64,000 nucleotides of DNA. Source: an uncultured Collinsella sp. Its GTDB lineage: Bacteria; Actinomycetota; Coriobacteriia; Coriobacteriales; Coriobacteriaceae. A program made the position numbers and the translations under genes. Location: positions 1 to 64,000 of the forward strand of contig CALKKS010000007.1 of NCBI GenBank assembly GCA_937995345.1, written 5' to 3'. This document shows, one piece after another, positions 42,176 through 50,429 of this stretch (its first letter is position 1; every line of letters starts with the position of its first letter). The notes beneath the pieces were generated by a model. The model was not told the DNA's origin, ran no database searches, and saw only the letters and a program-made list of their open reading frames with translations.

Positions 42176-42911
42176 GGGCTACCTCCTTCTTTTTGGGGTA
42201 GCAAAAACGTATCAGCCAGAACTTGCCGCTCAGCTGACCAAAAGCTGACCAAAATCTAACCATGCAGGTAGATGGCCTGTTTTGACGTCGTTTTTTGAAA
42301 CTGAATCGGTAAGCGGTAATCGGCACCCCTGAACGGTCGAAAGTTATGAAAACCAGGTAAGTTTAGGGACGTGTACTTTTCCGAAAAACGGCAGTTTTCC
42401 TGCTGTATTGAAACTGCTGAGCACATGCTCAAGGACGTGTGATATGAGCGTTGGGCCGGCGGCCAGAGTGGGATGCATTTTCCCAAAGAGCCCGCTCGGG
42501 AAAACGCGTCCCAGAATCAACCCTCAGAATGGGACGTACGGGACCCGCTGAGGCCGCTCGGGGAAACCACGTCCCAGAATCGAGTCTCAAACCGGGACGC
42601 GCTTTCCCCTTTAAGCTCGTCTGGGAAAGTGCATCCCAGAATTCGGCTCCAAAGTGGGACACCGTTTCCCAAAGGGGCCGCCCGGGGAAACTGCATCCCA
42701 TTTCTCGGCCCCAGAGTGGGATGCCGTTTCCGGATCGGCCCTCAAGCGGAAACTGCATCCCAGATTTAGCCTCCAAACCGGGATGAGCTTTCCCAGTGGC
42801 ACCTCTGCTGGAAACTGTGTCCCGGAATTGAGTTTCAGAGTGGGGCCCATTTTCCGTTAGAGGCATGGGGCGGAAAGCGCGTCCCGGAATAAGGGCGATT
42901 TAGTGATCAGG
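42176..42911. other. Gap with promoter region and second palindromic array
   Basis: The first 285 bases should hold the promoter of the minus-strand AbiEi-like gene and include a direct repeat of AGCTGACCAAAA. The rest is repeat array 2 (42460-42893). No gene is seen. Confidence 0.7.
42460..42893. repeat. Array of about 7 palindromic repeats (array 2)
   Basis: Same unit design as 40565-41140: GGGAAAnTGCATCCC, a 16-18 base middle, then GGGATGCnnTTTCCC. The first and last units are half units. It is separated from array 1 only by the AbiEi-like gene and its promoter region. Confidence 0.85.
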
Positions 42912-43554
42912 TGGTTGAGCGAGCGTCGCGCCAAGGATGCCAAGCGTAAAACCTACATCGAGAATGGCGTAAAACCTACATCAAGAATGGCGTAATTTCG
43001 CAGGATAGCGTCGCCCGCTGGTGCTACAGGGCGGTTGACCTGCAAACCTTGGGCTTTCGGACGAGCTTGCGCAAGAGGCGGCAAGCCAGTACGTACGCTC
43101 GAAGGCCCGCGTTCGCGTGCGTCCCAAGCGTTACTTCTGCGACCCGTCGCTTGCGGCGGCGTTGCTAGGGGCTACTCCTGAGCGGCTGCTTGGCGACATA
43201 CAGACGCTGGGGATGTTCTTTGAGAACCTCGTTCTGCGCGACGTGCGCGTGTTCCTATCCACCTACGGCGGCGTCGACAACAGCGTCCATTATTTCCGCG
43301 ACGAGAAGGGCCTTGAGGTCGATCTGGTCGTCGAGCACGACGGGCGCTGGGGTGCCATCGAGGTCAAGCTGAGCGATGCGAAGGCAGATGACGGAGCGAG
43401 AAACCTCAAGGCACTGGAGAGGAAAGTGCTCTCCAATCCTGCCGCCCAGAATGCCGCGCCGGCGTTTTTGGCGGTCGTGGTTGGAAAGGGGAGCATCGCC
43501 TATACGTGCGACGACGGGCTGGCGGTGATCCCCATGGCGGCACTTGGGGCGTAG
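42912..43554 (+). pseudogene. Remnant of a DUF4143-type ATPase
   Basis: The 145 residues from 43117 match the C-terminal half of AAA/DUF4143 ATPases (RPKRYFCDPSLAAALLGA, LGMFFENLVLRDVRVF, EVDLVVEHDGRWGAIEVKL). Upstream the same protein continues in two other frames (WLSERRAKDAKRKTYIENG, then SQDSVARWCYRAVDLQTLGF). A 23-base tandem duplication, AAAACCTACATCGAGAATGG plus CGT, at about 42949-42994 shifts the frame once. Loss of a base near 43056 shifts it again. The Walker A half is absent. An intact relative lies at 45726. Confidence 0.8.
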
Positions 43555-43609
43555 TGGTTTTGCGGTGTGGGGCGCGCGGGGTGCCAAGGCCTCGTAACCG
43601 AAAATACAT

Positions 43610-43638
43610 TTGTTAAACCCGCCGCCCGCGGGTAGAAT
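43610..43638 (+). promoter_or_regulatory. Promoter of the candidate antisense RNA
   Basis: TTGTTA at 43610-43615 and TAGAAT at 43633-43638 are separated by exactly 17 bases. No open reading frame follows, but a hairpin ending in CCCCTT lies 80 bases downstream, bounding a short RNA. Confidence 0.5.
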
Positions 43639-43644
43639 AATGTC

Positions 43645-43725
43645 GACGGCAGCCCAAGTTGGGTAAGCTGGGCAGCGCCGTTGCTTAGATTAGGGGGTCA
43701 ATGCCTTAATGGCGTCGACCCCTTC
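43645..43725 (+). ncRNA. Candidate antitoxin RNA converging on the small toxin gene
   Basis: About 80 nt, from the predicted start after TAGAAT to the hairpin GGGGTC/GACCCC at 43694-43722. It contains an internal stem (ACGGC...GCCGT). Its 3' end is complementary to the 3' end of the minus-strand peptide gene, the geometry of convergent type I systems such as txpA-RatA. Ends and expression are predictions. Confidence 0.45.
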
Positions 43726-43831
43726 TGCTACGCTTCGAGCACTGCTTAAGCGCCTCGGAAAGTCCGATAAGCGCCGTGAGGAGCGAGACCAGAGCGGTCA
43801 GGAGCTTCACGAAATCAATCAGATCGGTCAT
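43706..43831 (-). CDS. Small hydrophobic peptide, candidate type I toxin
   Basis: The 41-residue peptide has a hydrophobic segment at about 5-28 (DFVKLLTALVSLLTALIG) and a basic tail (KRSRRGRRH), the layout of holin-like or Fst/TxpA-type toxins that insert in the membrane. GGGAGGTG lies eight bases before the chosen ATG. The stop codon lies inside a hairpin that could terminate transcription in both directions. A minus-strand reading upstream to 43897 is not needed. Family membership could not be confirmed. Confidence 0.55.
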   Translation of the reverse strand: MTDLIDFVKLLTALVSLLTALIGLSEALKQCSKRSRRGRRH

Positions 43832-44089
43832 GGGCATCACCTCCCGTCGCATGGAGGGCGCTGCCCGGCACATGGAGCTGCCGTCAACAACAGCCATTCT
43901 ATCAAATTGCAGCTAAATATACGAATGTCTGTTCGATAATAACAACAAGGTGAGACTCCCAAAACGCAGCTTCCCACAAGGGTGTCAGAGGGCCGTGCTG
44001 GGCGCTTTTGTGTCCGCACGGGAGCCTATCCTTACGGCAATGTAGCCGCCTGTGTAACGAGCGGCAGTTGACGGAGAAAGGCCCTGACC

Positions 44090-44824
44090 GTGCCAGACAA
44101 AAAGACGCCGGGTGTCTCGGCTATCGATACGACGAACTTTGCGCGCCAGATCGTGCTCGACTTTGAGTTTGCGCCGGTGCCAAGGCAGCGCCAGCGCCGC
44201 GGGCTGCGCAACGAGATTATCGAGGTCGGCGCCGTCAAGCTCGATAACCGCGGCAACGTGATGGGCGAGTTCTCGCAGTTTGTGCAGACGGAATATGCCG
44301 AGGGTGTTGCATATCCCGTCCGCGAGCTCACGGGGATATCGGCCGTGGACACCGCAATGGCCGATCCGCTCTACGTGGTGATTAAAAGGCTCGGCGATTG
44401 GATCGGTCGCTACTCCGCCCAGGTGGTCTGCTGGAGCGGGGCGGACCGCCGACAGCTTTTAACCGAGTGCCAAGCGAAGCGTATTGACCTCGCCGCCTTC
44501 CCTGCGGACTGGGCCGACCTGCAGGCGTTTTACACCTCGATCATGGACGTGGGCAGCCACGGGCGCGTCTCATTGGGCGACGCGGCAACGTGGTTTGGCA
44601 TCGATTTTGATGAGTCGACGGGCCACGCCCACAGCGCCCTAGCCGACGCGCGCGTAACCGCCAAGCTGCTCAGGCAGATGATGGACGGGGACTATCACGT
44701 GAGTCCGCGTGCCCAGGAGATCCGTCAGCGGTGGGGGATGGGCGAGCGACCCCAGACGCGCCTTTCCAACAAGTGCCCCGAGCTGAGCGATCTGCTGCTG
44801 AAGCTGAAGGCGGAGGGGAGGTAG
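44090..44824 (+). CDS. DnaQ-like 3'-5' exonuclease
   Basis: The 244-residue protein has the DEDD exonuclease fold: IVLDFEF with Asp24 and Glu26, IIEVGAVKLD near 44, and a C-terminal HAHSALADARVTAKLL with the histidine and last aspartate. Such stand-alone exonucleases trim RNA or DNA ends or proofread. The GTG start has GGAGAAAGG upstream. There is no polymerase or helicase domain. Substrate unknown. Confidence 0.85.
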   Translation: MPDKKTPGVSAIDTTNFARQIVLDFEFAPVPRQRQRRGLRNEIIEVGAVKLDNRGNVMGEFSQFVQTEYAEGVAYPVRELTGISAVDTAMADPLYVVIKRLGDWIGRYSAQVVCWSGADRRQLLTECQAKRIDLAAFPADWADLQAFYTSIMDVGSHGRVSLGDAATWFGIDFDESTGHAHSALADARVTAKLLRQMMDGDYHVSPRAQEIRQRWGMGERPQTRLSNKCPELSDLLLKLKAEGR

Positions 44825-44934
44825 GCCTTTTGAGAACGCCATTCGGTTTAGCATGGCGGGGCTGTAAGCGCGACTCCGCCCTGCTGTTTGAATCGAAGCG
44901 TCAATCAGTATGACGAGCTGTCTGGTCTGTCTGC

Positions 44935-45357
44935 CTACACCCTCGCAATCCCGCGCGCGGCACTCAGCAGCTCATACTCCCTCTGGCTCCACTGGCGCAG
45001 TTCAGCGGCGTCGACGGCGTCGCGGCACAGGCCCAGGAACACCTCGGCGCCCTCGCAGAAGCACTCGCGGGCAAAGGCGCCGGATCCGTCCGCGATGCAC
45101 GTGCCATCTGCAAACAGCTTCCAACTCGACGGCTCGCGCGAGTCGTCTCCAAGCAGCTTGATTTGCAACACATGCGGGTCGCCGGCAACGCAGAGCTCTT
45201 CTTCGAGCTTCTGCACCGTAAAGCGCATCTGGTGGGAGAGACTGCTCTTGACCATGGCCGAGGCATAGCCGTTCGGCTTGTCCAGAAGATGCATTCGTTT
45301 TGGCTTGGCTGCCAGGTTGTGGAAGTTGCGCTCGTTGCGCACAGAGAAATTGTCCAT
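44935..45357 (-). CDS. Hypothetical protein, 140 residues
   Basis: Not recognised. The ATG at 45357 follows AAAGGAG, and the protein is cytosolic in appearance with no membrane segment or signal. It contains GYASAMVKSSLSHQMRFTVQ and a cysteine-bearing GAFARECFCEGAEVFLGLC segment. It looks like a genuine gene because of its ribosome-binding site and ordinary composition. The longer frame toward 45630 covers a repeat region and is not supported. It is convergent with the exonuclease gene. Confidence 0.65.
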   Translation of the reverse strand: MDNFSVRNERNFHNLAAKPKRMHLLDKPNGYASAMVKSSLSHQMRFTVQKLEEELCVAGDPHVLQIKLLGDDSREPSSWKLFADGTCIADGSGAFARECFCEGAEVFLGLCRDAVDAAELRQWSQREYELLSAARGIARV

Positions 45358-45725
45358 ACGGACTCCTTTCATCGATGTTGGCAGGGCCACCGTGCCTCTT
45401 AGCCGGTTGGCGTCGGGATCGTGGAGCCAACTCTCTACCCCGACTCTGGATAAAACGCGCCCGCTCCTTGCGGGCACGATGGAGTCTATCAGCATGCGCG
45501 GACACAAATCAAGCGCCGCCTGCGAAATGATGTGCAGACGGCGCCTGATTTCGCCGGCTGCTGTTAGGCTTAAATCCGAAAAAGTGTCGAAATATCCCGT
45601 GTAAAAGTACGGAAAAGTGTCGTAATACACACTTCAAAATCTCGAAAAAGTGTCGAAATAGCCACGATAGAATCACGGAAAAGTGTATCCTAATGCTTAA
45701 CCAGCACGTAATAAGGGGTACGCTT
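45358..45725. other. Gap with direct repeats at exact 33-bp period
   Basis: The first 200 bases show no clear feature. The rest holds four spaced repeats (45576-45690) just before the ATPase gene, whose promoter should lie here. Confidence 0.6.
45576..45690 (+). repeat. Four direct repeats, 33-bp period, upstream of the ATPase gene
   Basis: CGAAAAAGTGTCGAAATA-like sites begin at 45576, 45609, 45642 and 45675, each exactly 33 bases from the next (about three helical turns). The fourth is truncated after GTGT. Alternate copies start CCGAAAA/TCGAAAA and ACGGAAA. Even spacing on one face of the helix suggests cooperative protein binding. Confidence 0.75.
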
Positions 45726-47048
45726 ATGCTGCAGAGAAAAGCGAAAGCACAGTTTGAATCTTGGCTTGCCTCGTCGCCTAACAAGGCTCTTTTGGTCAAG
45801 GGCGCCCGACAGGTAGGAAAGTCATATTTGGTCAACGTCTTTGCAAGCGAATCGTTCGAAAATGTCGTGACGTTCGACCTTATCGCCGACGCGTCCGTGC
45901 GCGATTCGTTTTTGGCGGCAAAAAGCGCGGACGACCTGCTCATGCGCATGTCTATCGCTGCGACGCAGCCGATGGTTGCGAACAAGACTGTCGTGGTTAT
46001 CGACGAGGTACAGCGATGTCCCAACGTGGTGACGTTTATCAAATACCTGGTCCAGCGCGGCGATTTTCGGTACATCCTTACCGGATCGCTCCTTGGCGTT
46101 GAGCTCGAGGGCATCGATTCCCTGCCGGTGGGGTATGTCGAGCAGGTCCAGATGTACCCGCTCGACTTTGAGGAGTTTTGCTGGGCAAATGGCGTTGGTG
46201 CCAGCGTGTTTGACATGCTCAGAGGCTGTCTAAAGGATGAGGGGGAGCTTCCCGGCTACCTGTATGACCGCTTGCTCGATCTGTTCCATCAGTATGTGGT
46301 GGTGGGAGGCATGCCCGACGCGGTCAATTCCTTCTTGGCGACGCGCAATGTCGACGAGGTTCGAAACATCCACCGCGATCTTCACGCCCTGTATCGCGAT
46401 GACATCGCAAAGTACGCTCCGCCCGAGCTACGCTTGGTTATTCGAGATATCTATGATTTGATTCCCAGCGAGGCTGGCTCCAAAAACAAGCGATTCAAGC
46501 TGTCGTCGATTAACGGCGTCAAACGTTTTTCGCAGGTGACAGATCATTTTCTCTGGTTGTCGGAGGCAGGCGTTGCGCTTCCCGTGTATAACGTAACGGC
46601 GCCCGTGGCACCCCTTTTATTGGGGGAGCAGCGGAATCTTTTTAAGCTGTTTTACCTGGACACCGGAATGCTCATGTCGTCGTATTCCAAAAGGGTCGCT
46701 CAAGGCGTTTTTGATGGAGAGGCAGAAGACGCCTTTGGCATGAACATGGGGGCGGCGTTTGAGGGCTTCGTTGCCCAAGAGCTCAAAGCCCACGGATTCA
46801 GATTGCGCTACTTTACGTCTAAAAAAGTCGGCGAGCTCGATTTTGTGGAGGAGACGCTCGATGGGGAGGTCCTTGCCATCGAGGTCAAGTCGGGCAAGAG
46901 CTTTAAGTCCCATGCGGCGCTCGACAACGCGCTCGCGACGAAGGGCTACGGAATCGATCGCGCCCTGGTACTTGCGGAATGTAATCTTCACCGCGATGGT
47001 GACGTGCTGTGTCTGCCCATCTTTATGTCAGGGCTTTTGGAGCCGTAA
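45726..47048 (+). CDS. AAA ATPase with DUF4143 C-terminal domain
   Basis: The 440-residue protein has Walker A GARQVGKS at 26-33, Walker B VVVIDEVQRCP near 92-102 and, at the C terminus, GELDFVEE...AIEVKSGK, the restriction-endonuclease-like pattern of DUF4143. This large family is common in gut anaerobes, often in accessory DNA, and its function is not settled. The start at 45726 follows AAGGGG; an upstream ATG at 45693 overlaps the last 33-bp repeat. A broken relative lies 2.2 kb upstream. Confidence 0.87.
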   Translation: MLQRKAKAQFESWLASSPNKALLVKGARQVGKSYLVNVFASESFENVVTFDLIADASVRDSFLAAKSADDLLMRMSIAATQPMVANKTVVVIDEVQRCPNVVTFIKYLVQRGDFRYILTGSLLGVELEGIDSLPVGYVEQVQMYPLDFEEFCWANGVGASVFDMLRGCLKDEGELPGYLYDRLLDLFHQYVVVGGMPDAVNSFLATRNVDEVRNIHRDLHALYRDDIAKYAPPELRLVIRDIYDLIPSEAGSKNKRFKLSSINGVKRFSQVTDHFLWLSEAGVALPVYNVTAPVAPLLLGEQRNLFKLFYLDTGMLMSSYSKRVAQGVFDGEAEDAFGMNMGAAFEGFVAQELKAHGFRLRYFTSKKVGELDFVEETLDGEVLAIEVKSGKSFKSHAALDNALATKGYGIDRALVLAECNLHRDGDVLCLPIFMSGLLEP

Positions 47049-47085
47049 CATGCCGCCGGCTCTTCCGGCCCTCCCTTAACCCTCG

Positions 47086-48087
47086 CTACTCGTCTCCGTC
47101 GTTGGGGTCGCCTTTGAGGGTGTTGATGTCCAGGTGCTGGTTGTCGTCCTCTTTTTGCTGCGTTGCCGATTCGGACGCGGTGGGGCCGCGGAATAGCTGG
47201 AATCCCTCAAACGCGATCACGCCGAGCAGAGCGATGATGATGGCGATAAAGACAACCTTTGCCGCCTGCGAAAACTCCGAAAAGCGCGGCGGTTCTTCTT
47301 CGGTGTGGTAATCGGCAGCGCGCTTATCGTCGGCGCCATGGGTATACGACGATGCCGAGGCTGCCTTTACGCTCGCTTGGTTGTAATCGGGAGCGGGCGC
47401 TGCGGCAAACGGGTCGCGAGAATAGCCGCTTGACGTTTGGCCGTAATCCTCGGTTTCGATCCGGCTGGCGCGAGGCTGTTCGCTCGGACGGCTGGTATAT
47501 GCAGCGGCGTTGTCGTATGCGGAGTCGCGTTCCTCGGCAGCCGCAAACAGGGGGTTTACCGGAATGTCGAGCGCCGGCATGCCGCCCGAGGTCTCGTCCA
47601 GATCTGCCGCCGCCCAGGAATCAAAGGCAAACTGGCGGTTGGAAAGATCATCCAGATCCATGACAGGCGGCTCGAGCTCGGGCTCGGGAGCCGTGTATGC
47701 CGACCGCTGCGGGGCAGCGTAGCGAATCGTGCTGTCTGCCGTGGGGCGCTGTGCCGCTGCGGCGAGAAACGCCGCCGTCTCGGACGGATCGCTAGCAGGA
47801 CGGGGTGCAGGGGCGGCTTTACGCGTCGCCTGCACGATGGGACGGGTGGCAAAGTCGTCCGCGGGCACGGATGCCGGCGCGGGCGTGGCGGAAGGTGCGG
47901 GCTTTGCACTTGTTGGGCGAACCCCGCCGCCCATGAGCTCCTCGGCGGTCCAGGGGCGGTCGCTCATCACGTCGTCGAGGCTCAGCGCAAAAAGGCCCTC
48001 TTCGCCCTCGTCAAACGCGTGTTTCGCATGCCTGGCGCCAGAAGCGGTGCCTCCGCGGCCGTTGCGTGATGCGTTGCTCGACCCCAT
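47086..48087 (-). CDS. Hypothetical single-pass membrane protein with long disordered N terminus
   Basis: The 333-residue protein has a low-complexity Ala/Pro/Ser-rich cytoplasmic part to about 265 and one membrane segment, VVFIAIIIALLGVIAFEGF, near 272-290, followed by an acidic tail outside the membrane. No catalytic domain is seen. The layout resembles actinobacterial membrane-anchored scaffold or regulatory proteins. The ATG at 48087 is chosen over one 11 codons earlier that lacks a ribosome-binding site. Confidence 0.7.
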   Translation of the reverse strand: MGSSNASRNGRGGTASGARHAKHAFDEGEEGLFALSLDDVMSDRPWTAEELMGGGVRPTSAKPAPSATPAPASVPADDFATRPIVQATRKAAPAPRPASDPSETAAFLAAAAQRPTADSTIRYAAPQRSAYTAPEPELEPPVMDLDDLSNRQFAFDSWAAADLDETSGGMPALDIPVNPLFAAAEERDSAYDNAAAYTSRPSEQPRASRIETEDYGQTSSGYSRDPFAAAPAPDYNQASVKAASASSYTHGADDKRAADYHTEEEPPRFSEFSQAAKVVFIAIIIALLGVIAFEGFQLFRGPTASESATQQKEDDNQHLDINTLKGDPNDGDE

Positions 48088-48209
48088 CTTGTCCCATCCT
48101 TTCGAAATGCTCACATTCATCGATTATATGGAACTTGCCTTGCGGCCGACTCTCGGATTCGCGCATTCCAGAACTCGCGCCCAAAAGGGGAGGGATGCGG
48201 GCGCGCTGA

Positions 48210-48863
48210 CTATTTGTCGTCGGCCTCTGCCTTGGCCTCGTTGAGGTAGCTGTAGAAGCTGTACTTGGAGATGCCAAAGAACTCGCAGGCGCGCTCGCTC
48301 GATTTGGAGATAAGGAAGGCGCCGCGGCGGTCGAGGTATCCGATAGCGCGAATGCGCTCGTCCTTGGTCATGAGGGCGGCGGGCTTGCCCACGTACTGCT
48401 CGCACTCGCGCAGCAGATCCTCGAGCAGGTCGCCGATGTTTTTGGTGATGGGCTCGGGCTCGGTGTATCCCTTGTCGCCCGTGCCGGTGAGCGCGTCGAG
48501 CGAACGCTCAAACGCCTTCATGAGCGTGATGTCAAAGTTGATGCCCATAATGCCAACGGGGTTGCCGGCGTCGTCGCGAATGAAGATGGTCGACGATTTG
48601 AGCAGCTTGCCATCGGCGGTCTTGGTGAGGTACGGCGCGCGGTCGTGGACCTCGGCGGCATCCTCGTGCATGGACTCGAGCACAATATGGCTGGGGCCGT
48701 CGCCCAGTTTACGTCCGCTGATGTGGCCGTTTTCAATCACCACGATAGAGTGGTCCATGTCCTCGGTCTCCAGATCGTGGACGACGATTTCGCAGTTGGG
48801 GCCAAACTGTAGCGCCAGGCTGCGCGCAAGACGCTTGTAAAACTCAATCTGTGCGGGGGTCAT
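48210..48863 (-). CDS. YheO-type regulator (PAS-like domain plus helix-turn-helix)
   Basis: The 217-residue protein has the YheO-like PAS domain at about 8-120 (LALQFGPNCEIVVHDLET, DGKLLKSSTIFIRDDAGNPVGIMGINFD) and a C-terminal helix-turn-helix (AFLISKSSERACEFFGISKYSFYSYLNE). It is a paralog of the regulator at 30073. It is divergent from ygeX, and two inverted-repeat operators lie in the gap between them, so it probably controls the ygeX-ygeY-ygeW-arcC genes. Confidence 0.83.
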   Translation of the reverse strand: MTPAQIEFYKRLARSLALQFGPNCEIVVHDLETEDMDHSIVVIENGHISGRKLGDGPSHIVLESMHEDAAEVHDRAPYLTKTADGKLLKSSTIFIRDDAGNPVGIMGINFDITLMKAFERSLDALTGTGDKGYTEPEPITKNIGDLLEDLLRECEQYVGKPAALMTKDERIRAIGYLDRRGAFLISKSSERACEFFGISKYSFYSYLNEAKAEADDK

Positions 48864-48982
48864 AGGTGCCTTCCTAAAAATTAGTTTGGGCTCACTGTGC
48901 CATAAACCCCACTTGTTCGCAAATAACGAAAGCGTCGCTGCGTTATGCGACCGTTCGGCGGCGAAAAGGTACCGATTACGGC

Positions 48983-49050
48983 AACAAACAATTTGTTAGG
49001 TTTTCCAATCAAAAAGTGTGATAGAACAGTGCTAACAAACTTTTTGTTTG
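48983..49050. promoter_or_regulatory. Pair of inverted-repeat operators upstream of ygeX
   Basis: CTAACAAACTTTTTGTTTGG at 49032-49051 and, on the opposite strand, CCTAACAAATTGTTTGTTGC around 48982-49001 are copies of one AT-rich palindromic site in opposite orientation, about 50 bases apart. They lie between the divergent YheO-type regulator and ygeX. Confidence 0.5.
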
Positions 49051-49140
49051 GCATCCACATAAAAGTTCAGCCGCATGAATGGGAATGGGCTGGAACGCGT
49101 ATGCGGGGGCCGGCAAGAGAGAACTTAAGGAGTTCACCGT

Positions 49141-50355
49141 ATGGCCGATAAGATCCAGTGGGCCGGCAACACGATGCCCAAGAGCGATGACAAGCACTTG
49201 GGAATCATGAGCCTCGACCACGTGAAGAAGGCCCGCGCCTTCCACCAGTCGTTCCCCCAGTACACCGTCACTCCGCTTGCCCGCCTGGATGGTCAGGCTG
49301 CGCGCCTGGGTCTGTCCAACCTGTGCGTTAAGGACGAGAGCTATCGCTTTGGCCTCAACGCCTTTAAGGTCCTGGGCGGTTCGTTTGCCATGGCCAACTA
49401 CATTGCCGACGAGACCGGCAAGGACGTTGCCGAGTGCACCTTCGATTACCTGACCTCCGATCAGCTTGCCAAGGACTTTGGCCAGGCTACCTTCTTTACC
49501 GCCACCGACGGCAACCATGGCCGCGGCGTGGCATGGGCTGCCAACAAGCTGGGCCAGAAGGCCGTCGTGCACATGCCCAAGGGTTCCACCAAGCCCCGCT
49601 TCGATAACATCGCCGCCGAGGGCGCCACGGTGACCATCGAAGAGGTCAACTACGACGAGTGCGTGCGCATGGCCGCCGCCGAGGCCGATGCCTGCGAGCG
49701 CGGCGTCATCGTTCAGGACACCGCCTGGGAGGGCTACGAGAAGATTCCGTCCTGGATCATGGAGGGCTACGGCACCATGGCTTCCGAGGCTGCCGAGCAG
49801 CTGCGCGAGATGGCCATCAACCGCCCGACGCACGTCTTTGTTCAGGCCGGTGTAGGCTCGCTCGCCGGCGCCGTGGTGGGCTACTTCACCAACCTGTATC
49901 CCGATAACCCGCCCACCTTCGTCGTGGTCGAGTGCGCGCCTGCCGCCTGCCTGTACAAGGGCGCTGCCGCCGGCGACGGCGACCCGCGCATCGTGGACGG
50001 CGACATGCCCTCCATCATGGCCGGCCTGTGCTGCGGCGAGCCCAACATCTTGGGCTGGGATATCCTGCGCAACCACACCACCGCCTTCGTGTCCTGCCCC
50101 GACTGGGTCACCGCTCGCGGCATGCGCACCCTGGGCGCTCCCGAGAAGGGCGACCCGCGCGTCATCTCCGGCGAGTCCGGCGCCGTGACCACCGGCCTAG
50201 TCGAGACCCTCATGCTCGACCCCGAGTACGCCGAGCTCAAGGAGCTCATCGGCCTGGACAAGACGAGCTCCGTGCTCTGCTTCTCCACGGAAGGTGACAC
50301 GGACCCCGACCAGTATCGCCGCATTGTTTGGGAAGGCGAATATCCGACCTGCTAA
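49141..50355 (+). CDS. ygeX: Diaminopropionate ammonia-lyase
   Basis: The PLP enzyme cleaves 2,3-diaminopropionate to pyruvate and two ammonia via 2-aminoacrylate. The 404-residue protein has the PLP lysine Lys76 in RFGLNAFKVLGG, the TDGNHGRGVAWAA loop near 120, and the glycine-rich phosphate site near GVGSLAGAVVGY. Length and neighbours match YgeX (DpaL) of the E. coli cluster. It leads a run of catabolic genes. Its reactive intermediate connects it to ridA in this block. Confidence 0.93.
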   Translation: MADKIQWAGNTMPKSDDKHLGIMSLDHVKKARAFHQSFPQYTVTPLARLDGQAARLGLSNLCVKDESYRFGLNAFKVLGGSFAMANYIADETGKDVAECTFDYLTSDQLAKDFGQATFFTATDGNHGRGVAWAANKLGQKAVVHMPKGSTKPRFDNIAAEGATVTIEEVNYDECVRMAAAEADACERGVIVQDTAWEGYEKIPSWIMEGYGTMASEAAEQLREMAINRPTHVFVQAGVGSLAGAVVGYFTNLYPDNPPTFVVVECAPAACLYKGAAAGDGDPRIVDGDMPSIMAGLCCGEPNILGWDILRNHTTAFVSCPDWVTARGMRTLGAPEKGDPRVISGESGAVTTGLVETLMLDPEYAELKELIGLDKTSSVLCFSTEGDTDPDQYRRIVWEGEYPTC

Positions 50356-50429
50356 TCGTTGGGCGGCGCAACGCGCCGCGCCAAATTCCTATTAGACCCC
50401 CTATGTCCTGCAGATGCATGAACCCGGGA

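Larger units (their letters stand above)
43555..44089. other. Gap holding a probable type I toxin-antitoxin locus
   Basis: Contains a minus-strand 41-codon hydrophobic peptide gene (43706-43831), a plus-strand promoter and short RNA running toward it (43610-43725), and a shared hairpin. The remaining bases before 44090 hold nothing recognisable. Confidence 0.6.

Noticed and set aside
43117..43554. Intact short gene of 145 codons
   Set aside because: Protein similarity continues upstream in two other frames past a 23-bp duplication, and no ribosome-binding site precedes the GTG, so it is better read as the end of a broken gene.
45509..46216. Minus-strand frame with an 11-residue periodic segment
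   Set aside because: It is opposite the ATPase gene and the 33-bp repeats; the periodicity is a side effect of 33 being divisible by three.
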